Shown here piece after piece: positions 42,302-55,200 of a stretch of DNA of 64,000 nt. The DNA comes from Takakia lepidozioides (taxonomy: Eukaryota; Streptophyta; Takakiopsida; Takakiales; Takakiaceae). The translations under genes were made by a program, and so were the position numbers. The notes under the pieces were generated by a model, which saw only the letters and a list, made by a program, of their open reading frames with translations, did no database searches and was not told the origin of the DNA. The number at the start of each line of letters is the position of its first letter. The first letter of the stretch is position 1. Location of the stretch: positions 21,886,001-21,950,000 of the forward strand of contig CM060732.1 in assembly GCA_030704615.1 (NCBI GenBank), read 5' to 3'.

Positions 42302-43370
42302 TTGTTGTTGTTTGTACATGATAGGTGAATAATTTCCAGAGACAATTTTTTGAGATCCCTTTGATATAGAATGGGAGACATGTAGTTTTAGCACAATATT
42401 GATGGACAAAGACTGCAATGGCAAGTCGATACTCAATTCTTCACAATGATGTATATTGACTCTTGATAAAACTGTGTTACATTCTTATGAATGGCCTTGT
42501 CTACTTCTCATCAATGTCCAATGTAGAATCTTCAATATCTATATTCCAAACAATTGAGCACTGCGATCTCTTCTTCTTGGCGATTCTCCTAGTATTCACA
42601 GATCTGCAAGAGCTAGACTTCCTCCATTTTGATTTCTTGGATAGCATTATAGCCGTCATTTCTTGGTTAACATTGTAGGCTTCTTTAATTTATGAAGCTG
42701 GAGCTTTGAGTGCTGGAGTGCCTATCTCAGGCATCTCTCTACATTTCTCCATTTCCTCTATATTTCTGCATCCCCTGTAAGCAATGGTGTGGCACATTAG
42801 TACTCACTAGAGCAAAATTCTCTCATGGTGCACCGTCACATCTTCCTCTTGATCAATCTCGGCTGCCTTTGGCAATGGCATGTTTCGACGTTTTGACCTA
42901 CCTGTGAGTATATGTTCATCCAGAGAGGAGGGGGGTTATGGATACAGCTGGGCCAATTAGGTAGAGGAGGGGGGTTATGGATACGGCTGGCCCAACCAGG
43001 TCTCGGCATTCTATCTAGTCGCAGGTTGAGGAGGTGGGAAATTGGGAAGAAGGTCAAGGGTTATCGCCCATAACCGTCAGCCACTAGGGGCCAAACACGT
43101 CATCGAACATCCTTCGCGTGCATCCTTTAGGCTCCCGCACTTAGCATGCACTTGGAATACATAGTACACAAGGATATTCTCCAGATTGATATACGGGAGC
43201 ATTCCAGCCTTGATCATATCAGCATGTACCTCTTTGCCCTTCTGCACTAGTGGTGGCTAGTGGCAGGATTTGGTTGCCTCGAATGCAAAATAATTTGTGT
43301 AATTGGCATTCAAACTTTTGAAAGAAATCTTTGAATGGAAAAGAAATCAAGAAAGAACTTCAGTAGGCTA
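42302..43370. other. Gap right of the recombinase gene
   Basis: The recombinase 3' UTR should lie at the start. A two-unit tandem repeat lies at 42925-42998. I see no protein gene; the 71-codon frame at 42463-42678 is without features. Confidence 0.35.
42925..42998. repeat. Two tandem copies of a ~37-bp unit
   Basis: The unit GAGGAGGGGGGTTATGGATAC plus GCTGG-type tail occurs twice with one substitution (ACAGCTGG / ACGGCTGG). Confidence 0.65.
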
Positions 43371-43377
43371 CAAAGTG

Positions 43378-43530
43378 GTTCACAAGGTCGTTCACTACGG
43401 CCTCAGCATGGCTGTGGTTGGGAGGCTTTGGAGATCTATGAGCAAATGATACAGAAACGTGTGAAGCCCAACAGGGTGACATTTATGTGCGTTCTTTACG
43501 CGCGTGCCAGCCTAGGATTTTTATCTTTTA
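43378..43530 (+). pseudogene. PPR protein fragment (PLS type)
   Basis: The frame 43335-43559 contains QHGCGWEALEIYEQM and KPNRVTFMCVLYARASLG, the end of one and the start of the next pentatricopeptide repeat. The wording (QHGCG...EAL, then PN.VTF..VL) is that of plant PLS-class PPR proteins, which bind organelle RNA. Only about one and a half repeats are readable and no start, further repeats or E/DYW domain are nearby, so this is a relic or one tiny exon. Confidence 0.6.
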
Positions 43531-44959
43531 AGTATGAACTGTTATTCTTAAAATTATAGTAGATTTCTAAGGACACACTTAGAATTATAATTAAACTAGG
43601 CTCGGACAGTTTGAACTTAAACTTAATTGTGGTGCAAATTATCCCAAGAACACACAAACTGCTAGACCTTGGAATAGTTCCGTTGAGCAGGATCATGCCC
43701 ACACGATGGAAATTATGCAATAGTTTTAATGTAAGTCCAGTTTTCAGTTCACAGACGCACGATGACTCTAAACCCAAATACATTAATATTTTCCTTGGCA
43801 ACCATGTTTACAAAGGCTGCATAGCTACCGAGTTACTGACTTATGCAGTGGAATGTATTGTGTTACCTACTTGATCTCCGTTAGCAAGCTGGCCCCAATA
43901 TACACTCCCAAAGCCTTTTTCTCCGAGCTTGTTGTCGTAGTTGAAGTTTTTTGTGGTTGTGTGTAGCTTTCTCTATGTGCCACGTGTTGCTCTTCTTCCC
44001 TTCGGCTGGCCTACACACAGGACCACATGTGCATAGATACATGTTCACTTAGTGAAAAGTAAGAGTTTTCAGGTCAGAAGATTGTGGCAGAGATCAGACT
44101 TAAGAGTTTTAAATTTTAATAAATCACTACATGATCCTTTTTGGAGAGGGATTGATACACTAAACATGAAAAAGATCAAGCAATTATGTGTACATTTGTC
44201 TGTTTGGATTGTTGCCACACATTATTAATTTCAGACTGGGGAGTTGCACTAGTTTAAGCGTGGTCAGTTTAGCTTGCTGAATCTTCTTTGGACGTAGAGA
44301 CTTCTAACGTGACCCTGCCTAGGAGAGAGAAAGAATATCAACATATTTTTTCTTTTCTTTTCTTTCGCTATACGCTGCATTGTGAATTCATGATGTGTAG
44401 TGATTAGTTTTGGTTAGCCTTCACTTAAAAAGTAATCTTAAATAATGGCAGGAGGCAACTGTCCGCCCTTCAGATCCCTGGTTAAATATATTCAGCCCAA
44501 GAGCTTTTCAAGGTGGTACTTTGATGTAGGCCTAAGAGTTTTCAGTAACCACAATAATCAGTAATCACTGGTGTTCTTGTCAACAAGTAACAATGATAAA
44601 TTGACTGATGTGGTCCAGATCCTATACATGGACATTTCTTTATCTCTGACATTGAGTGCTAGTTTCGATTCAGGCTCTGGGGGAGGTATGTATGGAGAAC
44701 AAGTTGCAATATAGAGCTGAAATCAAATCAAGTGAACTAATAGTACAATTCATCACTCTTTAAATCGGTTGTAATGTATGTCCAAGAGGACTATGGAGAT
44801 AATGCCTCGAGATTGACATGAGCCTGCATATATAAAGGCTCAACGCCTAAAACATTCTCGCGCCCAAACCTCAGAAAGAAGAGCTGGGACGAAAAGTGCA
44901 ACTATCTATCTGGAAAAACAAGGTACCTACCTGATTTATAAAGTATCTGACGGCTCGAG

Positions 44960-45125
44960 TCGGGCTTGCGTGCGCTACGCACGGTAGCTACCCCACGTGG
45001 CGTTGAGCTACTGGGGGTATCCTGTAGGCTACTTGCCCTCGACCCTGCGGGTCTCGGAGCGTAGGTAGGAACAGAATACCTCCCGCAGGGCGCTACCTAG
45101 TTCGTAGCAATTTGGTCGTCTCTCT
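44960..45125. repeat. GC-rich fold-back segment
   Basis: CCCTGCGGG at about 45051 pairs with CCCGCAGGG at about 45083, and GCTACGCAC/GTAGC-type motifs surround it. The GCGCTACCTAG and GTAGGTAGGAA motifs also occur in the fold-back at 50630-50870, so the two may be members of one MITE-like family. It is much GC-richer than its surroundings. Confidence 0.45.
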
Positions 45126-45478
45126 CCTCTAGACGGCACCCACGCCTACAGCTTGTGAGAAATTCGGATTATGCAAAAAGCACTCCCAATCTGAGAAAAA
45201 ATGAAACCATTCAGCAGCACAAAATGGAAAACACCCATCCCATTCCATTTGTGGCTACAGAAAATATTTACAGACATAACAATATTATAGGTATGAGAAG
45301 CCATGAGCTGCTATGAAGTTATGCTTTTCTACATCTCAACCAAACGGCAGGAACAGGTATCGAAATTAGTAAGAACCAATTGTAGAAGCGGGACACTCGT
45401 TTTAATTTTTGGTGCTGCCAGCTGAGAAGATTCATTCCACACCAAAAGGATGAGAGGAAGTTTGTCTAACTTTTTGTT

Positions 45479-45682
45479 TTGTACTGTGTTGCAGATGTAT
45501 TCAAGAAGCTCCACAACCAAGCCCTTGATCACTCTGCCGGATTTTACATGATGTTAAATTGTGTTGCTAACATGGCGGCTGTGTATGCTGGTCATCTGAT
45601 AGCATTAGGCGGAACCGATTATGTGTACTCTGTGCATTTCCCACCTGTCGAACGTCCACCACTTGCACTAACAAAACTGTAG
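45479..45682 (+). other. Short unrecognised frame behind a splice-acceptor-like site
   Basis: TGTGTTGCAG at about 45484-45493 resembles a splice acceptor and is followed by 63 open codons with hydrophobic NCVANMAAVYAGHLIALGG. It could be an exon or a relic. No family recognised. Confidence 0.2.
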
Positions 45683-47318
45683 GATCGATTATTCGATAAT
45701 TCGATGACTCGATATGATATACATCAGGGAGCTTTAAACCAAAGCTGAATGAAAGAGTTTCATCATCTTTGCAAATCGTTACAGGTAACATAAATTAGGG
45801 TCCTTGCAAAAATTAGAGAGGCTTTTCATTGGCAAGGTCATTTTGATATGGATGAAAGCAAGTTTAATTTTATACTTTAAAAAAAGAAAAAAGAAAAAAA
45901 TAGAGACAGAAGTTATACACTATTACATGATTGCATTAGTGGTTATTATTCTACGCCATCAAATGCTGATAAGTTCAAAACCCAATTTGTTAACTTTTGG
46001 AATATTATAATTTAGTAATCAGTTAGGGTTTGAGATATAATTAAATAATTATGAACCCTAACTACCACACCCATATCTTATCATCTTCTTTCGTTTCAAG
46101 CTCATACTTTTTCTACTTGTAAAGACGACGATTTTAAGAGAGAAATGAAGTAGTTCAATGATATGGTTTAATTGAGTAGAAGTGTTGGAAGTAATATAAA
46201 CATATCTAGAAGGCCTAAGGTCTAGAAGACTAAGAGACTACCTTGTTTAACTTACATTGGAAGGTATGGTTATAAGGTGCTGAGTTCTGGACTTGAGCCG
46301 CTGAAATTGTGGCCTTGAGTAATAAACTATATATCATTTCATTAAAAACCTAAAGTAAAAATAAAATAAAATATTAATTTAAATTTAAAATTGAACATAA
46401 GATCAAAGTTCAATATAATTCTTTAAGTTATAAAAATACTTTATAATTGTTTAAAAAAAAAACTCAATGTTGAACTTTAACCGCTGAAGTTCTAGACTTC
46501 GCCTTGAGATGTCTTGAGTTTTATTTTGGATTTATGGTTCAATTTTATACTTAATAATAAAATGGACTTTCAAACCTAATTTTATTTATAACTTAAGGAT
46601 TTAGCTGACTGCATGACTTCAGCCGCTGAAGATTGCAACGTGATCCACTAACTGCAAACTACCAGTAATAATTGTTAAGTATTAGTAATAGAAAGAGCCC
46701 AGAAATTGCATATATCAAGCCTTAAACGCCTATGTGCCCCATCTCCTAGCGTGACATCTCTGCTGGGCAGTTGCAGGGTACGGTAGACCAAAAGAGGCAG
46801 ATTTTTCCTCTACAAAAGTCTATATAGGTACCTCAAATTGAAGGAATTTATCCAAATATTTAATTTTAGATGATAGATATGATATATTTAACACTTTTAG
46901 TCCCACCCCAAATAGGCTAGAATTTTTTTATTAGAAATTTTAGTATTTAACTCTGAAAAAATAGAATACTATTTTTTATTTCTAATAATTAGAGATTTTT
47001 GATTTTTTTCCATATATCACTTGGCACCTCTAGATTATGGGTTTTTACAACTTTTTAGTAATGATGATATCCCAAAAGCCTCTAAATGACGATGATGTAC
47101 ATTAGGAAAAATAGGCCCAGTTTGGGCCCAATGTTTACTATAAATTAGTCTATACTTCTCAATTCTTGATATTTTTAGTCCATATAAAAGTGCATTTGGG
47201 TAGCTTTGACACCTCTTACTTAGGTGTATATGATGTTTTTTTAGTCCATATGGTTTTTCATGTGTAACACTGTAGTCCATAAGATTCAACTTTAAGAGTC
47301 CATAGCTCTTAAGAAAAA

Positions 47319-47345
47319 TCTAGATCTAAAAAAAAGATCTAGATA
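47319..47345. repeat. Perfect short hairpin
   Basis: ATCTAGATCT and AGATCTAGAT flank a seven-base A loop. It is followed by a T run. Confidence 0.6.
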
Positions 47346-48419
47346 ATCTTTTTTACAATAAAAAAAATTGGAGTATATCTCTACTGTAGTTACAAATCTT
47401 AGACCGTATAAACTTGTATGAAATATTGAGTTGTGATTTTACTATAAAAGGTACCATGAATGGAGGTCATTGTAGAAACTGCCATGTTACGTAGTTTTTG
47501 GTCTCAGTGTGGCCTACAACTACCATGTTGAATACCAGTAATAGAAAATATGTGGGAGTTGAATGTGTCTGGTACATGGTTTAAGTTAAATAGCTTTGTC
47601 TCGAATACATAAAATAACAAATATTATAATTATCAATTTTTTATGTTGATAATGGTGTGGTAGAAGAAATACAAAGATTATAAACAACAGCAAAGTGAGA
47701 GTTAAACATTCGAACTTTAACCATATAAGGTAGAAACATCCAAATATGAGCTGGTCTCAAAATGGACCCCTATTTTTGGGGTGTAAAGTGGTCCTGCCTG
47801 CCCTTAAATGGCGACCTTACTGCCAACGGGCTGATTTAGGTTCCTTCATGGGCATTGTGGGCCCCATGGTGCTTTGTTAGATGAACAAAAAATACTGTGA
47901 CCAGCGTATTTGCCAAATGGAGGCCTTTTATAGGATACCTTTTGCTCTTGTGGGCCGAGCTGTTGGGTGAGTTATTGGGCCATTTCAAGTGCACATCTCG
48001 TGCATATCAGGTCACATGTAGGCTTCATATTAGATAATATTTCAGTGAGTTATGGTACCCTCTATAGCTCAGGCATAGCATTTTTGTGCCCTGCCACTTT
48101 GATAATATATATCAATTAGCCACTTCGTCCAAAATTCATGCAATTCAAACCACAAGCTGTTTGTTCAATTGCTCATCCAGTCATATAATGTTTCTCCTTA
48201 CTGCACCAATTGTACGGGCATATCTGCTTAAGCGCTCATACTTGGGTGTAACTACCTTATACACAATCACTTGTTCGATACAACATTTAAATACTATATC
48301 GTTGTTATTACATAAAAAAATATGTATTTGCAAACCACAACTTACAAGCAGCTAATATTTACGTTTTAATGAAATACATTCTAATCCAGAAACTTTTGAC
48401 ATAAACTTATTCATAGACA

Positions 48420-48903
48420 CACAATTAAATAATTGCATGTGGCTGTTCATGGTAGCCATGATACAATGCTATTATATGACAAAACAATATTGTTAGTTAC
48501 ATTATATGAAATATTGGATATCTTTTGATGCTGAATGTATAATGGTCAGTTTCAACAAAAATACAAGAAGAGCTATCCACATTATTGTCATTCACAAACC
48601 TCTATCGCTTTCAATATCTACATTTTATTTTATTTACTAATAATTATTGCTAAAATACCAAATTTTTATTTTACCATTATCATGGGTGATTTTAGTATTA
48701 ATATGCTAAGAAATAATTCATCAATGTCAAAACAATTGTTGCAATTTATGAAGACGATTAACATGACACTTCAATTTATACAAACTATTACCGTCTATGG
48801 TTCACAATTGGATCACATTTGGACAAATACACCAAACCAACAATGCATATCCGGAGTTACAGAAGCATATTGGATAGATCACACACCTATGTACATAGGT
48901 TAA
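48420..48903 (+). pseudogene. Second Helentron-type endonuclease fragment
   Basis: The frame 48535-48903 contains IIMGDFSINM, QLDHIWTNTPNQ and YWIDHTPMYIG, matching IFIGDFNIDL, QLDHIWTNSPTQ and YWTDHKPIYLA at 34450-34650. Upstream, out of frame, DTMLLYDKTI and NKNTRRAIHIIVIHKPLSL match the preceding part of the same domain. The GDFN Asp (here GDFS) and the final His are seen. Only the last third of the endonuclease is present. It shows that more than one copy of this element family sits in the region. Confidence 0.7.
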
Positions 48904-48904
48904 A

Positions 48905-49984
48905 TCATCAAATGTTCACCTTAATATTATCTTATATATTCTATATTAGAGGGTGGAGTGACATTCTGTAGGAGGTCCAAGGTGATAAGCACTTTACTCA
49001 TTTTGGATTTTAATGGATTGCTCTGTGAGTCAGTGCATATTGGTGCCAATAACAGGGATGTTCCAAATGGTCTCGTGGGAAAAGTTTTTGGAAACAAGAT
49101 GGTGGTTATTATCAAGGACGAGAACTGGACTGAACATAAAAAGAGATCAGACTAAAGGTACAAGACTAGACAAGAAGTCAAGGTCGGCGTGGCCGAATGC
49201 ATGATGGATAAACATGAATCAAGATGATTTTTATAACAATGGACAAGAGTACAAGATATTGGAACTCGACTTGAATACTGGAATGTTGGAAACTGGACTC
49301 ACCAGATACTGGAAACTGGGCTAGAGTACTGGAAGGTGAACTGTAGTACTGGGACTGGAAACAAGAGTAGCTTGAACTTGTGTTGGCGAGATTGAAGAGT
49401 GTCCAGTCTCGCCTCCTATATATACTGGCTACTAGGAAATTCCCTAAGAAGCTTTCCCAATGGAGGTTTCTTGATGGAGAAGTTTTCACGGTTAAACAAA
49501 GGTTTTTTTATGGAGAGTTTCCTTAAACAAAAGATGTATCTTGATGGAGAAGTTTCCTCCAAATAAAGCTTCCTTAGCAGTTTCCCAAGTTACTCTCGGT
49601 AACTTGATAACTAATGGTAACTTATGATAAATCATGATAAATTACGATAAATCATGATAACTTTCGGTAATATGGTAACTTGATAACTTCTGGTATTTAC
49701 TCCATGACAGTTATGCGGCCTCGTGTCTTGACTTTTTATCCAAGTATTTTGAGCACTTCGAGGTTGCGATGCGGTCGTGTGTGCAACCTCAGAACTTTAC
49801 ACCTACTTGGAATTGACGATTCCGTGGCCGACATAACCTCTGTTTTGCTTGGGGTAAATCATTTTATGATCTGTCAACTCATCCAGATGTTAGCTCTGCT
49901 ACCAAACTTGTTTATTTCAAGAATTTGTCTACTATCTGGCAATCGATGTCATCATCACTACTGCGATTAGGGGGAGTTAGTAAC
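48905..49984. other. Intergenic region with short tandem repeats
   Basis: TACTGGAA-type units recur at 49260-49380 and (AT)GATAA units at about 49600-49690. The stretch 49700-49970 has two frames with weak protein character (in one, YDLSTHPDVSSATKLVYF), but I cannot name it. Confidence 0.35.
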
Positions 49985-50505
49985 CCCCATGCCCCACCAT
50001 GCGGTTCGCAAGCGACGTTGGCGGCAATCGTTGGTATGACAATAGCTTAGAGGCCAAAACTAAAAAAATATCTAAGTACTTTTGAGCGACACAGCCGGGC
50101 GTATCGGCGACCCCTAGGACTCGCTACTAATAAGCAACACGGGAAAAAAAAAAAAAAAAACATATTTTTTTAGGCGACTTCCAAAGGCGTTGCGATAGGA
50201 TAACGACGTCCATTGCCATGCCAACAGCCTAGAGGCCACAATTTATACAATGACTAAATACTTTTGAGCGATGCGACCGGGCGTAGCAGTAAGCCTTCAG
50301 GGGGTCGATACTATAAAACAACACGATAAAAAAATTAAAAATAAAAAAACGTCGTCTTTTAAGGCGACTCCCTAGGGTTGCGGCAAAATAGTGACAGTAT
50401 AGGCGTCACTAGCCCGACAGCTTAAATGCCACAATTTACAAAATGACCAAGTACTTTCAAGCGATGCGCCCGGATGTAGTAGCGATCCCTAGGAGGTCGC
50501 TAAAA
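49985..50505. repeat. Satellite-like tandem repeat, about three units of ~188 bp
   Basis: Units begin AGCGACGTTGG (about 49991), AGGCGACTTCC (50173) and AGGCGACTCCC (50361). Shared blocks in order are AGAGGCCA / AAATGCCACAATTTA, AAGTACTTT(TG/CA)AGCGA, CCGGGCGTA / CCGGATGTA, CCCTAGGA and, in the first two, AACAACACG followed by an A-rich tract. The units are diverged from each other, so the array is old. Confidence 0.7.
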
Positions 50506-50629
50506 CAGGTACTAAACTTCTCTCATCATTGAGCTCACGAATAAACATTACTACACAATTCATACAAGATGCGGTCGCAGTAAATTTGAAATACTTGTAC
50601 CAGCTTGTATCACAAAAAAAGTGTAATAC

Positions 50630-50870
50630 AAACTAGGTAGCGCCTCACTGATGGGCTACTACCCGGCTGTAGCAGCCCATAAGCGAGGCGCTACCTAGCG
50701 TAGCGCACTGGTAAAGGGATCGACCCGGTCACCTGCCGATAGTACCTACCTGTAATTGTTTGGTCAGTAGGTAGGAAAAGCGGGAGAAGGTAGTTCTCTC
50801 CCTGATATAGCCTGGCGTCCTCTGAGCCAGTGGGAGAGTGACACGACGGTCAGATCCCTTTACCAGTGCC
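50630..50870. repeat. Complex fold-back (MITE-like) sequence
   Basis: AGGTAGCGCCTC at about 50635 pairs with GAGGCGCTACCT at about 50684, with GGGCTACTA/TGTAGCAGCCC inside. A second pair, CACTGGTAAAGGGATC at 50706-50721 and GATCCCTTTACCAGTG at 50853-50868, encloses a further CCTACCTG/CAGTAGGTAGG hairpin. Two adjoining inverted repeats suggest a non-autonomous fold-back element; no transposase was seen. Confidence 0.55.
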
Positions 50871-52285
50871 CTATGAGTAGCTTGACTCCGTAGCTTGCCA
50901 ACTGGTATGAGCAAATTCCAATACAGACCCAGGTCTATTCAATTTTGGTTCACTTCTAAGTGCTTCAAAATTCCCTTCATAGGCTAATAGGGCCTATAGC
51001 CGTGCCATACTCTATAACCGTGGATAAAGACAGGGATGGCCGCTCATTGAGGGTGTGTGTGGGTCCGTCTTATAATTGTTACACGGAAGCATACAACATA
51101 ATCTGGTCTGTTGCTCAATGGGGTCAGGCTCCTGACTGCCAGTAAGGAAAACAAGGAGAGAAAATTCACTAAAGATCCGTGTTTTACTTTGCCTGCAATT
51201 TTTGGATGGGCAGAGAAGAAAGGCCCGGGAGACACGTTTCACTTTCCGAAACAAAACCCTCGAACAGCAAAAACCCAAAATGCTAAAGAAAGGATTTTTC
51301 TGATGTAGTTGTGCAGTGCCGAGTGTTGTTGGGTGTTGGGCAGTGTTTCGGTTGTGCTGGGTTGTTAGAGACTAGTATCGCAGGGAGCATCCAGCAGCGT
51401 TTTGGATTTGCATCTGTTTCGGACAGTTTCCATCTTGCTCGGAGCTGGGAGCTCAGCCGGGAAGAGAGATTTGGAGCTTGGAGATGAGAGGAGAGACAGA
51501 TGTACTTAACTACTGCTGATGCAATCACTCGCTGGTATGGATGGTGCTGTGTTTCTTTCGAGTTTTCAAGCTGTGATTGGAATGCAGAGGTGACAGATGC
51601 GTTGGGGCATTGCTTAGGTGGATATTGTCTTAACTTGGTATGTTGTAGGGCGGAGGTGTGATGCTGGCTGGTGTGAGCTGCTCAGCAGCCTTCTCCATAT
51701 TCTGCACTAGAAGCTGGGAGTAAAGTATGTGGTTATTGGTAGTGATAGCGTAAAAGTGAGATTTTGAAAACTGGTAGGGACTAGGTTAGGTGTGCTTTTT
51801 CAGAATTATACATAGTTTCCTCCTCCTGTCGTCCAGGGACTTCTGGTGAAAGAAAAAGAAAACGGATATGGAGGAGAGAAAAGGGAGTGAGTATGCCCTC
51901 CACTGCTGACATAATTTGACTTACTACGTTCCTGACGTATGCATGCATATCTTTGAGTAGGAGGGCACTGTCCGGGTGAAATGCGTAGAGGGTGCTTCAC
52001 TGTTGCCAAGGCCACCCCTGAAGTGGCCGTTACTCGCCCTCTTGCAAGTTGATAACTGCTGTATCTGTTGCAACCCAGCGTTTCATGATTGCCTGCACAA
52101 GAGCCTTTGTTCATTTCCCAGACTCGGTAGCTGGTTCTGGCTGTCAATGTCCTACTCATGGGTTTTCCACATAATCTCTCTCTATTGCTTGTCTTGGCTG
52201 TTTCCCAGGAACTTCTCTTTCCACCCTTTCAAGAAATTTCCTCACTGCAGATGAGTAACGCAAGGTATACAATCACTACCGAGGA
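50871..52285 (+). other. Upstream region and probable 5' UTR of the U-box gene
   Basis: No protein gene seen. The sequence becomes GC-richer towards 51300-52250. CTCACTGCAG at 52241-52250 looks like a splice acceptor for a 5' UTR intron. Directly after it an ATG at 52251 opens a 22-codon frame that overlaps the main start at 52286 in another frame and stops at about 52317. Promoter elements could not be fixed. Confidence 0.4.
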
Positions 52286-55200
52286 ATGGCAACGGACACG
52301 GAGCAGTATCTGGTGACTGAGGTTATTGGGGAGCTAAACAAAGTGGTCCAGGATGCACGGGAAGTTACTGTGGAGAAGGAGAGCTTTCAAAGGCTAGTTT
52401 CTTACTTGGAACAACTTCATCCCATTCTTACACAGCTCGACAATGTCAGAACTGAAGATTTACTACCCGGGATACAGACTGCCTTGAAAGGTATCCAGAC
52501 TGAGCTGCAAAAGGTTCACCCCCTTCTGCAGCTGTGCAGAAGCAAGAGTCGTCTTTACTTGCTCACACAATGTCGGTCCTTGGTGAGAGACATCCAGGAA
52601 ACCACCCATGGCATTGGCAAATGGCTGTCATTGGTTCCATTGGCAGGGGCATCACAGATTGCGGAGCTGAGCAAGAGGACCGATGATCTAGCCAGGGAAA
52701 TGCAGCGAGCTCATTTCATGGTATGCTCTCCTTCCATCAACTGCAAAGTGAGTAAGATGTATATCAGTGTGCATAGTAAGGTAGACGAAAACCTGTTAGG
52801 ACAACCTGTCAGGTTGTTAGAACAATCCTCAGTGTGACCAGTAGTATGCAGACACTTAACCCACTGTTACCTTGTCCATCAAAGAGCTTCCAAAGGTACT
52901 GCAATTGGTTTTTGTGCATCTTAATGACATTCTCCATCATTTCTAGCACCCTCTCTCTTGGTTCTCTCTCCCTCACATTCATGCAATGAGGCATATTTAC
53001 AAGCTCGCCTTGAAGCAATGTATACCTGCTGGGATTGTATCCTATCCATAGTGTGATAAGTGATTCAGAATACTAGGCAATGATAACGTAGGAAAATCTA
53101 TGTAGGTCTCAGAGAACAAGGAGCGTATCTGCCTGGCTCTTGAGAGGGAGGCTCAAAGTCCAAAAGCAGACAAGTCAGACAAGGCAGTGCAGAATGCAAT
53201 CATCATGGACATTGTGCGTGCCCTGGGACTTGACTTGGAGAAGAACAGGGAGGGTCTGTCTGATCAGCTAAAGCTACTACAGAAGGAACTGCCAGACTGC
53301 AAAGACGAGTGCGGATCGCAGCTACTGGAAACCATTGAGCGCCTTTGTCAATCCTGGACCCCGGTGCCTGAGGTACCCCACCGGCACAGCATTACGGATC
53401 CTGGTGATAACGAGCCCATACCTCCCTTTGAGGCCTTTCTATGTCCGCTAACTAAGCAGGTCTGTGGTTTACTTCTAGCACATTGTCACTGGATTTAACT
53501 GATTGAGCTCTCTTTCTCAGGAAAATGATTTCGTTCTTTCTCAAACGTTTTAAAGTGTCATTTCATTTCCCTCCTCTCTTTTCTGTAATGAAAAGTAAAC
53601 TCAGCAACTCAGCAACTCTTCACAGCAACTCAGCAAAGCCAAGGAAAACCAGAAGGCCAGGCACAGCCCAACAAAAGAAACAAAGGGCTCAAACCGAATG
53701 CGAAATCCCCAGAAAGCAAGAAGCACATCAATCTTGTGGCACAAGTAACTTCCAGAGCCAAAAACTGCAAAGGTAGCAGCCTGAAGAAGAAAGCGCTGAC
53801 ATTCAAAGATCACATTTATGACGGGTAGAAACATCCTCACCCAAAGAACAGGGCCAAAGGATGGAGACTCCTCTCTTCTACAGAAGCACCAAGGGGAGTT
53901 GAACCAGCCAGGCCAGTGGAAGAGTACATCGCACAAACTACTCCTAACCTTCCTGTCTGGGCTCAGGAGCCTCCAGGATACAAGCCGTAGTCTTTGTGCA
54001 GCGTTCCCGCCTGCCAGGGTGTCTCTTTCTCTCTCCCCATGTCCCTCTTCAGGCTTTTTGTTCCCTCTTGTTACACCCAAACCTGGCGCAGGGTTTATTG
54101 CCACAAGGCTACGGCAAACAACTCCCTGAGTACAACTTGTTCAGGCTTTTTGTAGACATGCCTTCTTCTTCTTTGTCTCTGGTGACTTGATTTTGTTTTT
54201 CTGGCAATTTTTGGCATTGAGAGATGGGGGAAGGAAAAAGGCTCACAGTAATGGTGACTCGAGGTTGATGAAGGTTAAGTGCACTAGAGGAAGGCAATTC
54301 GCTCACAGACTACATGGAACATTTCAATGGGCATGGTATGGACCCTTGTTTCCTTCACAGGTATGCCTAGTTCTACAGACGGGTATTTTACAGGGAGCAG
54401 GATTTAAGCAATTCAGATGTGCAGGTTATGAAGGATCCAGTGGTCCTGGATTCAGAGATAACATATGAGCGAAGTGCAATTGAGCAATGGTTTGAGGCCT
54501 GCCGGGAAGAAGGACGAGCACCCTGTTGCCCTTTGAGTGGTCAAATTCTGACGTCGCTTGAATTGCGGCCCACCCTGGTACTGCGCCAGACCATTGATGA
54601 GTGGAATCGGCGCAATATTAGCATCCGCATGCGCCTGGCTGCCACCCACCTTGGGCCGGCTTCATCGGTATATGCCTGCCCTCCCGTGCCCACACTTGTA
54701 ACCTTGTTTAATATTCTGTACAGGTAAAATATGCTGGTAGACTGTTGGTGATGCATGCGGGTATCATTCTGTACTTCCTGATATCCAAAGATTTGAAAAG
54801 AAATGTTTCTTCAATGAAGAGTATTTATCGAGGAGGGTTGGAGAGACTCATGCAAGTTTTGAATCATCAACTAAAATTATCAATTAAGGAACTTTCTTGA
54901 AACCTGCAGCAGTGTAAGATTGTAATGTAAGACTTTTTTCCTTTTGGAGAAAATGGCTCTGAAGGGAGGTGTCACTTGAACTGGAGCAGGTAGAGGAAAA
55001 CAAGTATGCACTGGATGAGATAATACAACTTGCGGACGACAGTGCAATAAACCGCTGCAAGCTGAAAGAAGCGGGCCTAATCCCTCTTGTAGTAGGGCTA
55101 TGGCAACGCCACTCTAAGACAGGAACACAACTGCGCAGTAGTGCACTCAATGCTCTCCACAGTATTGCCGTTGATAATCACGAAAACAAGGTGTGCTTGG

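Larger units (their letters stand above)
43560..48380. other. AT-rich gene-poor region
   Basis: Apart from the entries listed separately (fold-back at 44960-45125, unknown frame at 45479-45682, hairpin at 47319-47345) I see no gene. The part 46000-47450 is strongly AT-rich with short A and T runs. Nothing RNA-gene-like was recognised. Confidence 0.4.

Noticed and set aside
48086-48355. 89-codon frame as a small protein gene
   Set aside because: No features; adjoining text is the decayed endonuclease, so chance or remnant.
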